Origin: an uncultured Porphyromonadaceae bacterium
Lineage (GTDB): Bacteria > Bacteroidota > Bacteroidia > Bacteroidales > Muribaculaceae
DNA length: 41,324 bases
Reading direction: 5' to 3'
NCBI GenBank assembly: GCA_900541555.1
Contig: UQKE01000014.1
Span: forward strand, 1 to 41,324
A program made the translations under genes and the position numbers. A model generated the notes under the pieces. That model had not been told where the DNA came from. It saw nothing but the letters and a program-made list of their open reading frames with translations, and ran no database searches. Positions 16,053 through 24,854 of the stretch are shown piece by piece. Position 1 is the first letter of the stretch, and every line of letters begins with the position of its first letter.

Positions 16053-16466
16053 TCAACGCAAACGCTCGGAATCGTGCAATAAGCGATAGTCGGCGTCTAT
16101 GCGACCTTTGGCCAACAACAGACAAGCGAAAGCAAATGCCGGCAACAAAGCCGCCAGATTCCATTCGGCAGGCATCGGCGACAGATACCAATCTATTCCA
16201 TTGACAACGTAGTAACCGATTATCAATAACTGCCCTACGGAGCACAATTGCTTCTGAAACTTTAAATTCTTAAATTTAAATATTGCTACAAATAGCAACA
16301 CTGCGGTCAATGCACACAATAGGCTCGACACCACCATCATTTTGCCACTCTGAATCCAAATTGTATTTCCTTGCGGGAGTTGCCCCATTGCAGGAAAAAA
16401 TGCTGCTATTCCCATTGCTATAACGGAAATGAGCATATAAACCGTTTGCCATCGCTGTAGTATCAT
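16053..16466 (-). CDS. DUF4293-like four-helix membrane protein
   Basis: 137 residues from ATG 16466; a TTG start at 16484 would lie inside the promoter box and is rejected. Four hydrophobic segments are visible: residues about 8-25 (VYMLISVIAMGIAAFF), 42-62 (VVSSLLCALTAVLLFVAIF), 75-92 and 105-122 (AALLPAFAFACLLLA). The MILQRWQT beginning and overall layout resemble the DUF4293 family of Bacteroidetes inner-membrane proteins, function unknown. Two promoter-hairpin repeat units lie directly upstream. The tRNA-Arg(UCU) gene follows on the same strand with its own promoter. Confidence 0.75.
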   Translation of the reverse strand: MILQRWQTVYMLISVIAMGIAAFFPAMGQLPQGNTIWIQSGKMMVVSSLLCALTAVLLFVAIFKFKNLKFQKQLCSVGQLLIIGYYVVNGIDWYLSPMPAEWNLAALLPAFAFACLLLAKGRIDADYRLLHDSERLR

Positions 16467-16481
16467 AACTTTATTTTTTTG

Positions 16482-16625
16482 CAAATATAATGCAAATCGA
16501 GCGCAGAAACGTCAAACTCTGTTTGAACGTTTATGCCGAGATGCAGCTTGTATTATCCAAATATAATGCAAATCGAGCGCAGAAACGTCAAACTTTGCTT
16601 GAACGTTTATGCCGAGATGCAGCTT
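16482..16625 (-). repeat. Two tandem promoter-hairpin repeat units (R5, R6) before the DUF4293-like gene
   Basis: TATATTTG boxes on the minus strand at 16489-16482 and 16565-16558 are exactly 76 bp apart. Each is preceded by hairpin arms GCAGAAACGT/ACGTTTATGC (16503-16536 and 16579-16612) and a conserved CTCGGCA flank. Inner stems are CAAAC/GTTTG in the first and a slightly changed version in the second. The downstream box is the likely promoter of the gene starting at 16466. Confidence 0.75.
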
Positions 16626-16649
16626 GACGCTTGATCCCAACCGGAAAAG

Positions 16650-17423
16650 TCATTTCAAATTGGTCCTGACTTCTTCCAAGAAGCATTTCATTGCGTCCGA
16701 ATCCTTATGCGCTACAATTTCTTTTAGCGTTTCAAGTTTCTCTTGAATTTTATTGATTTGCGCGACGGTGTGCGGATTAAATAAAATTTCGGTCAACAAG
16801 AAATCGTCCTCCGACATTAAGCCGCGGGCAATCGCCATGTGTCGCTTGAAAGTAGTGCCCGGTGCGTCTTGATGCTTCATCACGCTGCCAAAAACTAGCG
16901 TCGAAGCAAACGGGATAGACAACGAAAACGCGATCACCTCATCGTGTTCTTTAAACGAATATTCTCGGATGTTCAAATGCAATTCCGTATACAAATCCTT
17001 GAAAAAGATTTTGCCCAAATGGTCACCCTCTTTAATGATTATCGCATTTTCGTTGGAAAGATTGCTCAGGGATGCAAAAGTAGGACCAAACATTGGATGC
17101 GTGCTTACGAATGGATGTCCGCACGATTCGTAAAATTCCGGAAGCCCGTTTTTCACAGAAGCGATATCGGCAAGGATGCAGTCAGGCTTCAAATAAGGCA
17201 TCACCATCTTGAACGCATCGATGGTATATTTCACCGTTGCGGCGTTAATCACGAGTTGCGGCTCGAATTCAGCAATTTCTTCAAGAGCAGTCATTCGTTG
17301 CACGTTGAAAGCAAACCGCAATCGTTGCGGATCGGTGTCGAATATGCCAACTGTATGTTTGAAACAAAGCAGGTCGGAAAAAAATGTTCCCATCTTCCCT
17401 GCTCCAATGATTAGAATTTTCAT
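16650..17423 (-). CDS. tyrA: Prephenate dehydrogenase
   Basis: 257 residues. TyrA oxidatively decarboxylates prephenate to 4-hydroxyphenylpyruvate, the precursor of tyrosine. The N-terminus has a Rossmann NAD(P) loop (ILIIGAGKMGTFFSDLL). STHPMFGPTFASL, the substrate-side His motif of the TyrA family, lies near residue 110. There is no ACT or chorismate-mutase domain; the mutase is fused to the DAHP synthase just upstream, 4 bp away. Last gene of the aromatic operon begun by pheA. Confidence 0.9.
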   Translation of the reverse strand: MKILIIGAGKMGTFFSDLLCFKHTVGIFDTDPQRLRFAFNVQRMTALEEIAEFEPQLVINAATVKYTIDAFKMVMPYLKPDCILADIASVKNGLPEFYESCGHPFVSTHPMFGPTFASLSNLSNENAIIIKEGDHLGKIFFKDLYTELHLNIREYSFKEHDEVIAFSLSIPFASTLVFGSVMKHQDAPGTTFKRHMAIARGLMSEDDFLLTEILFNPHTVAQINKIQEKLETLKEIVAHKDSDAMKCFLEEVRTNLK

Positions 17424-17427
17424 AATC

Positions 17428-18501
17428 TTAACGCATTCTATTGTTCAACACTTCGATTTGTTGCCGGACGGACTCTTCATGGATGGCTTGATATACAACT
17501 TTCATGAATTCGCCGTTCATACCCAGTTCTTCTGCCGCTTTTGCACGGGAATTCAACACGTCGTCGTAGCGACCCGTTTGCACGACAGGCATGTTGTGTT
17601 CCTTCTTGTACTGCCCGATTTCTCGCGAAACCCTCATTCTCTTACCAAGAGCTTCCAATAATTCATTGTCGATTTGGTCGATTTGCTGACGCAACAGCGA
17701 CAAACTTTCCGTTGTCTGTGTCGTGTCACGCACGACTAACGTGTTCAAAATGTAGTTCAACACTTCGGGCGTGATTTGCTGTGCTTTGTCGCTCCATGCG
17801 CAATCCGGCTCGCAATGAGTTTCAATAATTAGCCCGTCGAAGCCCATATCCATCGCCTGTTGGGAAATTGGAGCAACCAATTCCCGTTTGCCTCCGATGT
17901 GCGAGGGATCGCAAAAGAGCGTAAGCTCCGGCATCCGCCTCCGAAGTTCGATGGGTATGTGCCATTGGGGCATGTTTCGATAGAGGTGTTTCCCATAAGC
18001 GCTAAAACCGCGATGGATGGCTCCAATGCGCCGTATGCCGGCATTGTAGATACGCTGCATGCCGCCAATCCACAATTCCAAATCCGGATTTATCGGATTT
18101 TTGACCAGCACCGTTGCATCCGTGCCGGAAAGCGAATCGGCAATTTCCTGCATGGCAAACGGATTTGCAGCCGTGCGAGCCCCTATCCAAAGCACATCGA
18201 CTCCGGCATTCAACGCTTCTTCGACATGCTTGCGATTTGCCACTTCTGTCGCAGTCAACATTCCCGTCTCTTTTTTCACTCGGCGCAGCCATTCCAAGCC
18301 GACAGAGCCGATTCCTTCGAAGCCCCCCGGCTTTGTGCGTGGTTTCCATATTCCGGCACGAAATATCCGGATACCGTTTTTTGCCAGTTCCGTGGCTGTT
18401 TCCATCACTTGTTCTTCCGTCTCCGCGCTGCACGGGCCGGCTATGACAATCGGGCGTTTTGAGCTCACCCCTTCAAATTGAATCGGTTTTATGTCTTTCA
18501 T
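17428..18501 (-). CDS. DAHP synthase fused to chorismate mutase
   Basis: 357 residues from ATG 18501, which overlaps the aminotransferase stop in an ATGA junction; the open frame upstream is a shadow of that gene. Residues 1-260 are a KDPG-aldolase-like DAHP synthase (PIVIAGPCSAETEEQV, RAGIWKPRTKPGGFEG, LFCDPSHIGGKRE, ETHCEPDCAWSD), the first step of the shikimate pathway. Residues about 268-355 are an AroQ-type chorismate mutase (LLRQQIDQIDNELLEALGKR, RVSREIGQYKKEH). The fusion puts entry and branch-point steps in one chain, giving a route for feedback by prephenate or chorismate. Confidence 0.93.
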   Translation of the reverse strand: MKDIKPIQFEGVSSKRPIVIAGPCSAETEEQVMETATELAKNGIRIFRAGIWKPRTKPGGFEGIGSVGLEWLRRVKKETGMLTATEVANRKHVEEALNAGVDVLWIGARTAANPFAMQEIADSLSGTDATVLVKNPINPDLELWIGGMQRIYNAGIRRIGAIHRGFSAYGKHLYRNMPQWHIPIELRRRMPELTLFCDPSHIGGKRELVAPISQQAMDMGFDGLIIETHCEPDCAWSDKAQQITPEVLNYILNTLVVRDTTQTTESLSLLRQQIDQIDNELLEALGKRMRVSREIGQYKKEHNMPVVQTGRYDDVLNSRAKAAEELGMNGEFMKVVYQAIHEESVRQQIEVLNNRMR

Positions 18502-19679
18502 AAGTTCAGTTTTTTCATTGTTTGTATTCTTGCAAGTGCCTCTTTCAGTTTTTCTTCCGTCGCGCAAAGCGATATTCTGACATATCGTTCTCCATTGCTT
18601 CCGAATATGAATCCCGGCGTAATGAACACGCGAGCTTCGTATAGTATTTGGTCTGCAAATTTTTCCGACGATGTGGCATTTTCCGGAATGCGCCCCCATA
18701 AAAACAAACCGCGTTGAGAAACGTCGAACGTGCATCCCAATGCACGCATGATGGCTTCCGCCACTTTGCGGCGGCGTGCATATTCATCGTTTAATGTGTG
18801 GTACCATTCAGCATCGCACGACAATGCCGCCACAGCAGCTTCCATGGCAGGACGGAATTGGCCCGAGTCGATATTGGACTTCACTTTCAGCACCCACTCC
18901 ACAAAACGCGCATTCGAGGCCAGCATGCCCATGCGCCAACCGGCCATATTGTGCGACTTGCTGAGCGAATTCATTTCTATGGCAATATCTTTTGCCCCTG
19001 CGACAGACAGCATGCTAATCGGCCGATCGTTTAAAATAAAACTATAAGGATTGTCATTGACAATCACGATTCCGTGGCGTTTGCCGAAATCCACTAATTT
19101 TTCATATAATTCCATGGTGGCAGGCGCCCCTGTCGGCATATTCGGATAATTGACCCACATCAATTTTATCCGTTCGAGCGGTAGTCGCTCCAATTCGTCA
19201 AAATTCGGATACCATCCATTCTCCCCTGTCAAATTGTATTGCACCACATCCGCTTCGGCAAGCCGGCTGACAGAGGTGTAGGTTGGATACCCCGGATTTG
19301 GCACGAGCACGGCATCGCCGGGATTGACAAACGCCAATGTGATATGCAATATGCCCTCTTTTGAACCGATAAGCGGCAATATTTCCTTTTCAGGATCGAG
19401 CGTCACGCCATACCAACGACGATACCATTCGGAATAAGCGCGGCGCAATTCGGGTATTCCCACATAAGATTGGTAGCCGTGCGTGTCGCTGCGCGATGCT
19501 TCGCGGCAAAGCGTGTCGACTACTGTGGAATGCGGCGGTCGGTCGGGACCGCCTATGCCAAGAGATATGATGTCTTTGCCGGCGGCATTCAATTGTGCCA
19601 CTTCTTTCAATTTGCGAGAAAAATAATATTCTTGCACTTGCGTCACACGATGCGACGATTGAATTTCTGTTATTTCCAT
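18498..19679 (-). CDS. Class I/II PLP aminotransferase (aromatic or LL-DAP-type)
   Basis: About 393 residues from ATG 19679, one base after the pheA stop; in-frame ATGs at 19688 and 19697 overlap pheA and cannot be excluded. Fold-type I aminotransferase: PLP-binding Lys in NSLSKSHNMAGWRMG, the NYPNMPTGA segment, NDNPYSFILND around the cofactor Asp/Tyr, and a C-terminal Arg in YVRISLCATEEKL. Between pheA and the DAHP synthase it most likely transaminates phenylpyruvate and 4-hydroxyphenylpyruvate to Phe and Tyr; exact substrates cannot be read from sequence. Confidence 0.88.
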   Translation of the reverse strand: MEITEIQSSHRVTQVQEYYFSRKLKEVAQLNAAGKDIISLGIGGPDRPPHSTVVDTLCREASRSDTHGYQSYVGIPELRRAYSEWYRRWYGVTLDPEKEILPLIGSKEGILHITLAFVNPGDAVLVPNPGYPTYTSVSRLAEADVVQYNLTGENGWYPNFDELERLPLERIKLMWVNYPNMPTGAPATMELYEKLVDFGKRHGIVIVNDNPYSFILNDRPISMLSVAGAKDIAIEMNSLSKSHNMAGWRMGMLASNARFVEWVLKVKSNIDSGQFRPAMEAAVAALSCDAEWYHTLNDEYARRRKVAEAIMRALGCTFDVSQRGLFLWGRIPENATSSEKFADQILYEARVFITPGFIFGSNGERYVRISLCATEEKLKEALARIQTMKKLNL

Positions 19680-19680
19680 T

Positions 19681-20517
19681 TTATTCATAATGAGCATATT
19701 CTCCTAATATCTTGAAATCGCTGATAAGCGGACGCACCGCTTCGATCGACTGTCTGTAACGAACATAATCATCGAACGTCAAGTTGATGAAAAAGCGATA
19801 CTCCCATTCTCGCCCGATAATCGGAATGGACTGTATCTTGGACAAATTAATATCATAGAATGAGAAGATAGTCAGTATTTTTGCGAGGCTGCCTTGCGTG
19901 TGAGGCAATGTGAACACGAGCGACGCTTTGTCGATGGTCTGCCCTGCGGTCAATTCTTTTGCCATTACCGGATCGGCAAGGATCAAGAAACGCGTGAAAT
20001 TCCGTTTGTTCGTTTCGATGCCTTCTTCAAGCACATGCAATCCGTACAGTTCTGCCGCGTATTTGCCACACACTGCCGCATGCCCCAACAAATGGTTTTC
20101 GGCAATCTCACGGGCGCTTCCGGCAGTGTCCGTTTTTTCGACGATTTTCAGATTCGGATGCTTGTGCAAATATTGACCGCATTGCATCAACGCCATTGGA
20201 TGGGAATTGACTTCCGTCAGATTGTCGATGGTTTGCCCGGGCAAAGCGCAAAGCACATGGGAAATGCGCATTTTGTATTCCCCGACAACAGTCAAATTGC
20301 TTTGCCGAAGCAATTCATGATTTTGAAGCAGGCTTCCCGCAATAGTATTTTCTATAGCCATTATTCCTATCAACGAAGCGTCGCCTTTGAGACGGTCGAA
20401 CATGTCGTCGAACGTTTCGCAGGCCACTGTGTCGACTTCATCGTTGGCGAAATATGCCCGCGCTGCCGCGTCATGGTAGCAGCCGCTTACTCCTTGTATC
20501 GTTACTTTTCTTTTCAT
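19681..20517 (-). CDS. pheA: Prephenate dehydratase with ACT domain
   Basis: 278 residues from ATG 20517; an ATG at 20520 is directly adjacent, and the open frame up to 20565 runs through the attenuator hairpin. Residues about 5-180 are the catalytic domain (VSGCYHDAAARAYF, GIMAIENTIAGSLLQNHELL, TRF motif in KRNFTRFLIL). Residues about 195-275 are an ACT regulatory domain (LVFTLPHTQGSLAKILTIF, SIPIIGREWEYRFFI), which in this family binds Phe for feedback inhibition. It converts prephenate to phenylpyruvate. First enzyme gene of a four-gene operon, preceded by a Phe/Tyr-rich leader peptide and terminator. Confidence 0.93.
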   Translation of the reverse strand: MKRKVTIQGVSGCYHDAAARAYFANDEVDTVACETFDDMFDRLKGDASLIGIMAIENTIAGSLLQNHELLRQSNLTVVGEYKMRISHVLCALPGQTIDNLTEVNSHPMALMQCGQYLHKHPNLKIVEKTDTAGSAREIAENHLLGHAAVCGKYAAELYGLHVLEEGIETNKRNFTRFLILADPVMAKELTAGQTIDKASLVFTLPHTQGSLAKILTIFSFYDINLSKIQSIPIIGREWEYRFFINLTFDDYVRYRQSIEAVRPLISDFKILGEYAHYE

Positions 20518-20530
20518 CATTTCCTTTTCA

Positions 20531-20562
20531 ACAAAAAATCCCGTCGATTTTTCGGCGGGATT
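20531..20562 (-). terminator. Attenuator terminator in the pheA leader
   Basis: Minus-strand RNA forms AAUCCCGCCG / CGACGGGAUU (one mismatch, 6-nt loop) followed by U6, about 15 bases before pheA. The 5' arm ATCCCGC (20561-20555) can instead pair perfectly with GCGGGAT (20618-20612) inside the leader peptide's last codons, with a further CATAT/ATATG match. These are the mutually exclusive terminator and antiterminator of transcription attenuation. Confidence 0.8.
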
Positions 20563-20598
20563 CATATATGATTCAAATAATACTTATGTCTATTTTTT

Positions 20599-20679
20599 TT
20601 ATTCACATATCATCCCGCTTTTATTTCCACCAAAATAAAAGTAAAAGCTAAAATAATATGCAAAAAAGTTAGCGTTCAT
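20599..20679 (-). CDS. Phe/Tyr-rich attenuation leader peptide
   Basis: A 26-codon ORF with ATG at 20679 and TAA at 20601-20599, about 11 bases after a TAACTTTG promoter box. Residues 4-16 read NFFAYYFSFYFYF; in all the peptide has six Phe and four Tyr. The stop lies 37 bases before the attenuator stem. Ribosome stalling at these codons when charged tRNA-Phe or tRNA-Tyr is scarce would leave GCGGGAT free to form the antiterminator; finishing translation would mask it and favour termination. This fits the operon's products, Phe and Tyr. Confidence 0.85.
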   Translation of the reverse strand: MNANFFAYYFSFYFYFGGNKSGMICE

Positions 20680-20689
20680 AATTCACATG

Positions 20690-20697
20690 CAAAGTTA
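20690..20697 (-). promoter_or_regulatory. Promoter of the leader peptide-pheA operon
   Basis: TAACTTTG (minus strand) fits TAnnTTTG, with a TTG about 20 bases upstream. It sits just before the leader peptide ATG at 20679. Confidence 0.75.
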
Positions 20698-20855
20698 GAC
20701 ATTATCGTCGATAATGCAACAATGATTTTGTTTTTTTTGAAAATTCACGCTAAATTTTTCTTTTATCTGCCATTTGAAGTTAATTATGCTTATTCGGCGA
20801 ACATTCGCAATCGCCCAATCGTTTACTTTGCGGTTAATCAAATAATTCGATAAAT

Positions 20856-21530
20856 ATGTATTTCATTCTATTTATTGCCATAGCCATTGCGAGCTATGCC
20901 GTGCAAGCTTCTTTGAAAAGCAAATTCGACCGTTATTCCAAAATTCCGACAAACGGAAGGCTGACAGGCGCCGAGGTTGCGGAAAAGATGCTTCACGACA
21001 ATGGCATTTATGATGTGAAAATCACACAAATCGAAGGACAACTGACCGACCATTACAACCCTATGACACAAACCGTCAACCTTAGCCGCAATGTGTATTA
21101 CGGCGACAACATCTCTGCCGCTGCCGTGGCGGCGCACGAATGCGGACACGCCGTGCAACACGCTGTCGGGTATCGGCCATTGCGACTTCGATCCAACTTG
21201 GTTCCCGCCGTCAGTTTCGCATCAAATGTCATGCCGTGGATATTATTAATCGGGATATTGACAGTGCAAGCATTCCCGCAATTGCTTTTGTTTGGCATCA
21301 TATTGTATGCCCTTACTACATTGTTTTCTTTTGTCACCCTGCCGGTAGAAATCAACGCGAGCCGTCGCGCTGTGGCATGGCTTGAATCGGCGGGGATTGT
21401 GCATGGCGAAGCACGAATGCAAGCAAGCGACGCTTTGCGAGCTGCCGCATATACGTATGTAATTGCCGCGCTTGCCAGCCTTGCCACGCTAATTTATTAC
21501 ATATTCATTTTCATGGGCCGACGTGAGTAA
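20856..21530 (+). CDS. Membrane zinc metallopeptidase (YugP/DUF-type)
   Basis: 224 residues. Matches the YugP-like membrane metallopeptidase family: an N-terminal membrane segment (FILFIAIAIASYAVQA), NGRLTGAEVAEKMLHDNGI, then the zinc motif AAHECGHAVQHA (HExxH near residue 90), then hydrophobic segments at about 118-160 and 200-220. The family is common next to housekeeping genes; physiological substrates are not established to my knowledge. A TACTTTG sequence about 25 bases upstream is a near-consensus promoter box. hisS follows after 46 bp on the same strand. Confidence 0.88.
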   Translation: MYFILFIAIAIASYAVQASLKSKFDRYSKIPTNGRLTGAEVAEKMLHDNGIYDVKITQIEGQLTDHYNPMTQTVNLSRNVYYGDNISAAAVAAHECGHAVQHAVGYRPLRLRSNLVPAVSFASNVMPWILLIGILTVQAFPQLLLFGIILYALTTLFSFVTLPVEINASRRAVAWLESAGIVHGEARMQASDALRAAAYTYVIAALASLATLIYYIFIFMGRRE

Positions 21531-21576
21531 TTTCGGATATTTTGACGTAATTTTGCGCCATTAAATCATCTTGGAC

Positions 21577-22938
21577 ATGGCTCAGAAACCTTCTATTCCC
21601 AAAGGGACTCGCGACTTCTCGCCCGCCGAAATGGCAAAGCGGAATTATATATTCGATACAATCAAAACCGTATTTGCCCTTCATGGGTTTCGACAAATTG
21701 AGACTCCGGCGTTGGAAAATTTGTCGACATTGATGGGAAAATATGGAGAAGAAGGCGATAAACTGCTTTTTAAAGTGCTCAATTCCGGCGACTTTTTGAA
21801 AAACGTCGCCGACGAGCAATTGCAGGAACGCAATTGCCCCCGACTTGCCACAATGCTTTGCGAGAAAGGGCTTCGCTACGATTTGACAGTGCCGTTTGCT
21901 CGGTTTGTCGTACAGCATCGGAACGAATTGCAATTCCCGTTCAAAAGATTCCAAATACAACCGGTATGGCGTGCCGACCGTCCGCAAAAAGGGCGGTATC
22001 GCGAATTCTATCAATGTGATGCCGACATTGTCGGTTCCGATTCTCTTCTTAATGAAATCGATTTGCTGCAACTCATCGATGATGTGTTCTGCCGCTTTGG
22101 CATCAGTGTCACCATCAAAGTGAACAATCGAAAAATATTGAGCGGCATTGCCGAAATCATCGGAGAACCGGATAAGATCGTGGACATTACGGTGGCAATC
22201 GACAAAATTGATAAAATCGGCATTGAAAATGTCAATGCGGAATTGGAAGAAAAAGGCATTGGCAAAGATGCCATCGAGCGATTGCAACCGCTATTGGCGC
22301 TCTCCGGCACGAACGATGAAAAACTAACGGCATTGTCCACACTTTTGGCATCGTCCGAAATTGGAAGAAAGGGCATCGAGGAATTGCGCTACGTAGTTGA
22401 GCATGTGTGCTGCTGCGACTTCCATTCCACAGTGGAAGTCGATGTGTCGCTTGCTCGCGGTTTGAATTACTATACCGGAACAATCATTGAAGTGAAAGCC
22501 AACGATGTAGAAATTGGCAGCATCACCGGCGGCGGCCGCTACGACAACCTCACCGGCGTGTTCGGCATGGACGGAGTTTCCGGAGTCGGCATCTCGTTTG
22601 GAGCCGATCGGATTTATGATGTGCTCAACCAGCTTAATCTATCCCCCGCCGATACGCAAACAGGCGTGACTGTGCTATTTGTCAATTTTGGAGAAAAAGA
22701 AGCACAAGCATCATTGAAATGCATTCTTAGATTGCGCAATGCCGGCATTTCATGCGAACTTTATCCGGATTCGTCTAAAATGAAAAAGCAAATGGGTTAT
22801 GCCAACGACAATGGCATTCCATACGTCGCAATCATTGGTGAAACGGAGCTTGCCAATGGCACAATCATGCTGAAAGACATGGCAAATGGGACGCAACAAG
22901 AATTGTCGATAGAACAACTTATCGAAAAATTCAAATAA
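21577..22938 (+). CDS. hisS: Histidyl-tRNA synthetase
   Basis: 453 residues from ATG 21577; an in-frame TTG six bases upstream is less likely. Class II synthetase: [12 protein letters not shown] at the N-terminus, motif 2 [20 protein letters not shown], the HisRS motifs [10 protein letters not shown] and [13 protein letters not shown], and motif 3 [14 protein letters not shown]. The C-terminal anticodon-binding domain covers about residues 360-453. It charges tRNA-His. A bidirectional terminator follows. Confidence 0.96.
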   Translation: MAQKPSIPKGTRDFSPAEMAKRNYIFDTIKTVFALHGFRQIETPALENLSTLMGKYGEEGDKLLFKVLNSGDFLKNVADEQLQERNCPRLATMLCEKGLRYDLTVPFARFVVQHRNELQFPFKRFQIQPVWRADRPQKGRYREFYQCDADIVGSDSLLNEIDLLQLIDDVFCRFGISVTIKVNNRKILSGIAEIIGEPDKIVDITVAIDKIDKIGIENVNAELEEKGIGKDAIERLQPLLALSGTNDEKLTALSTLLASSEIGRKGIEELRYVVEHVCCCDFHSTVEVDVSLARGLNYYTGTIIEVKANDVEIGSITGGGRYDNLTGVFGMDGVSGVGISFGADRIYDVLNQLNLSPADTQTGVTVLFVNFGEKEAQASLKCILRLRNAGISCELYPDSSKMKKQMGYANDNGIPYVAIIGETELANGTIMLKDMANGTQQELSIEQLIEKFK

Positions 22939-22954
22939 TTTTTCAAGAAACCAA

Positions 22955-22987
22955 TTACGGCGGAATGACAATGCATTTCCGCCGTAA
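22955..22987. terminator. Bidirectional terminator between hisS and the lipoprotein gene
   Basis: A perfect 11-bp inverted repeat TTACGGCGGAA / TTCCGCCGTAA with an 11-nt loop, between two convergent genes. T tracts are weak on both sides. Confidence 0.65.
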
Positions 22988-23018
22988 CCGATTTATGTAT
23001 AAATATTTATCTGTCTAT

Positions 23019-23612
23019 TTATTCGTCTTTGACGATTTCATAACCGGAAGCGTCGATGTGGTAGAACGACAAATAGGCTTTGCCCTCTTTTGCTTGCCGT
23101 TCTGCTATTTTGTCGCGATAGTCTTGCATGCGGGCGGCAAAAGTATCAATGCCTTCTTGTCCTTGTGCGGCTTTCTCCGCATCGCACCCTACTTCCACAT
23201 TTTCTCCATGTACTTGCTCCAATTTGCCATATTCTTCTTCCATTTTTTTCACAGCTGCTTCGTCAATGCGATCTTCCACGACTACGCCCGTGATGCGAAG
23301 CACTTGATGTATCGTTTCTTTCGGAAATGCTTTGAATTCGCCTTTGGCCTCCGCCCGAAGCGATTGATCGGATTTGGCGCTTACTAAAAATGCTTTTACG
23401 CCGCCATGTTTGCATAAATGCGAACACTCGCCTTCCACCACAACGGTTTTGCCGACCAACGAGGCCGCGTTTTCCAATACGTCGTCGACACTCAGCACTG
23501 TCTGAGTGCTTGCATTGTCTTTTTGTGCCGATTGATTTTCATTTGAAGAATTACCGCAACCAGTCAGAACCAATCCCAACATGGCCGTAATTGCCAAGAA
23601 AGTTTTTTTCAT
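23019..23612 (-). CDS. Lipoprotein with an OB-fold-like domain
   Basis: 197 residues from ATG 23612, which starts a lipoprotein signal (KKTFLAITAMLGLVLTGCGN, lipobox LTGC); the open frame upstream is not coding. Residues about 45-120 (ENAASLVGKTVVVEGECSHL ... KAFLVS ... VLRITGVVV) look like a small OB-fold of the tRNA_anti/NirD-like type often seen in Bacteroidetes lipoproteins. A Cys-His pair (GECSHLCKHGG) could bind metal. The rest is helical and charged. It ends the ABC-transporter operon, 7 bp after the DUF4857-like gene. Function not recognised. Confidence 0.75.
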   Translation of the reverse strand: MKKTFLAITAMLGLVLTGCGNSSNENQSAQKDNASTQTVLSVDDVLENAASLVGKTVVVEGECSHLCKHGGVKAFLVSAKSDQSLRAEAKGEFKAFPKETIHQVLRITGVVVEDRIDEAAVKKMEEEYGKLEQVHGENVEVGCDAEKAAQGQEGIDTFAARMQDYRDKIAERQAKEGKAYLSFYHIDASGYEIVKDE

Positions 23613-23619
23613 ATCAATA

Positions 23620-24852
23620 CTATTTGGAATTAATAAATAATAAACAAGGAATAAAAACATAAATGCCGCCGATGAGCGTTGCGCATCCGACAATGATTGC
23701 TTTGCGACGACTACCACGCCAATGCCACAAGGCAATCAATACCAACACGGCATGCAACCAAATGAATTGCCAACCATTAAAGGCGATGCGTGGATACACA
23801 TATTGATCGTTGGAGGAAGTCAGCGACAAAGAGAAAGGAAATATGTACGATGCTGCTCTTTCATACCCCGTCGGTTTATTCTCGACACGATACGAATCGA
23901 GCAATGACAACGTTTGATTATCGATTGCATAATAGTCTGTATTATCTGCTCTTTTGACACTGGCAACCCAATTGAAAAGATTTGCCATGATCAGCATGCG
24001 TTCTTTCTCCGGATTCCACTTAAAAGGAAGCTTGTGCAAAATATAGGTTGAAGATTCAAGCATATATGCTTGATGCTTGTCGTCTGTCACGATCCCGAGG
24101 AAACGACGATCCGGATTTTCCGTGACAAATACTTTTTCCACACAGACAGAATCGGCCGAAGAAACTCGACGCACATAAGGCCTGCCCACTTGCATTTTCA
24201 CATGAAATAGCCGGTGATCGGAGTCGACCATCAAATAACCCTCATCGTATGGTTTTCGTGCTGTTATATTCGCATTCATGGCAATTGCGGGAAATGCGAA
24301 TCCGCTTTCTTTCATCATATTCGTGAAACGATTGCTACGTTTTTCAAGCACTTGATTTGTAGCCATGTCGACAAATTCCATGCCATCGCTTGTCATCCGA
24401 AACACAACAGTGGGGTCTTCCAACTCCAATCGGGCCGGCATCGATTCCATAATTAAGGAAACATCGGCTGCAACTTTATTCACATCGCGGGGATTCATCA
24501 TGAACACCCACGAATTTTCTTTCAAAATTTTAGGAGAAATCGCTTTCCCGCACACCGAATCCGGCAACAAATCCTTGCCCGACAAAACGGTATAATAAAT
24601 TTGCGGCAGCAAGCTGTCGCGTTCTGTTTTCGAAAGTTTTTTCCCTTGCTTGCCTTGTCGCTCAATTTCATAAATTGTCTGTCCGTGTTCTTTATCGGAT
24701 TCCGACACGATAAAACGATTGCACAATGGACTATATGACACAAGTGCCGAACTCGATGCCGAAGGAAATGCAAATTGCGCGATCCATGGCAAAAACCATG
24801 CTAATACACATGCCGACAATAATATCAGAAACAATTGACTCGTCTTTTTCAT
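23620..24852 (-). CDS. Membrane-anchored DUF4857-like protein of the ABC operon
   Basis: 410 residues. One N-terminal membrane segment (FLILLSACVLAWFLPWIAQF), a large soluble part facing the periplasm (about 30-345), and two C-terminal membrane helices (WLHAVLVLIALWHW; IIVGCATLIGGIYVFIPCLL). The layout and wording resemble the Bacteroidetes DUF4857 family, which lies beside a small ABC exporter. Starts 2 bp after the permease gene, so it is part of the same transporter unit. No catalytic motif seen. Confidence 0.65.
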   Translation of the reverse strand: MKKTSQLFLILLSACVLAWFLPWIAQFAFPSASSSALVSYSPLCNRFIVSESDKEHGQTIYEIERQGKQGKKLSKTERDSLLPQIYYTVLSGKDLLPDSVCGKAISPKILKENSWVFMMNPRDVNKVAADVSLIMESMPARLELEDPTVVFRMTSDGMEFVDMATNQVLEKRSNRFTNMMKESGFAFPAIAMNANITARKPYDEGYLMVDSDHRLFHVKMQVGRPYVRRVSSADSVCVEKVFVTENPDRRFLGIVTDDKHQAYMLESSTYILHKLPFKWNPEKERMLIMANLFNWVASVKRADNTDYYAIDNQTLSLLDSYRVENKPTGYERAASYIFPFSLSLTSSNDQYVYPRIAFNGWQFIWLHAVLVLIALWHWRGSRRKAIIVGCATLIGGIYVFIPCLLFINSK

Positions 24853-24854
24853 AA

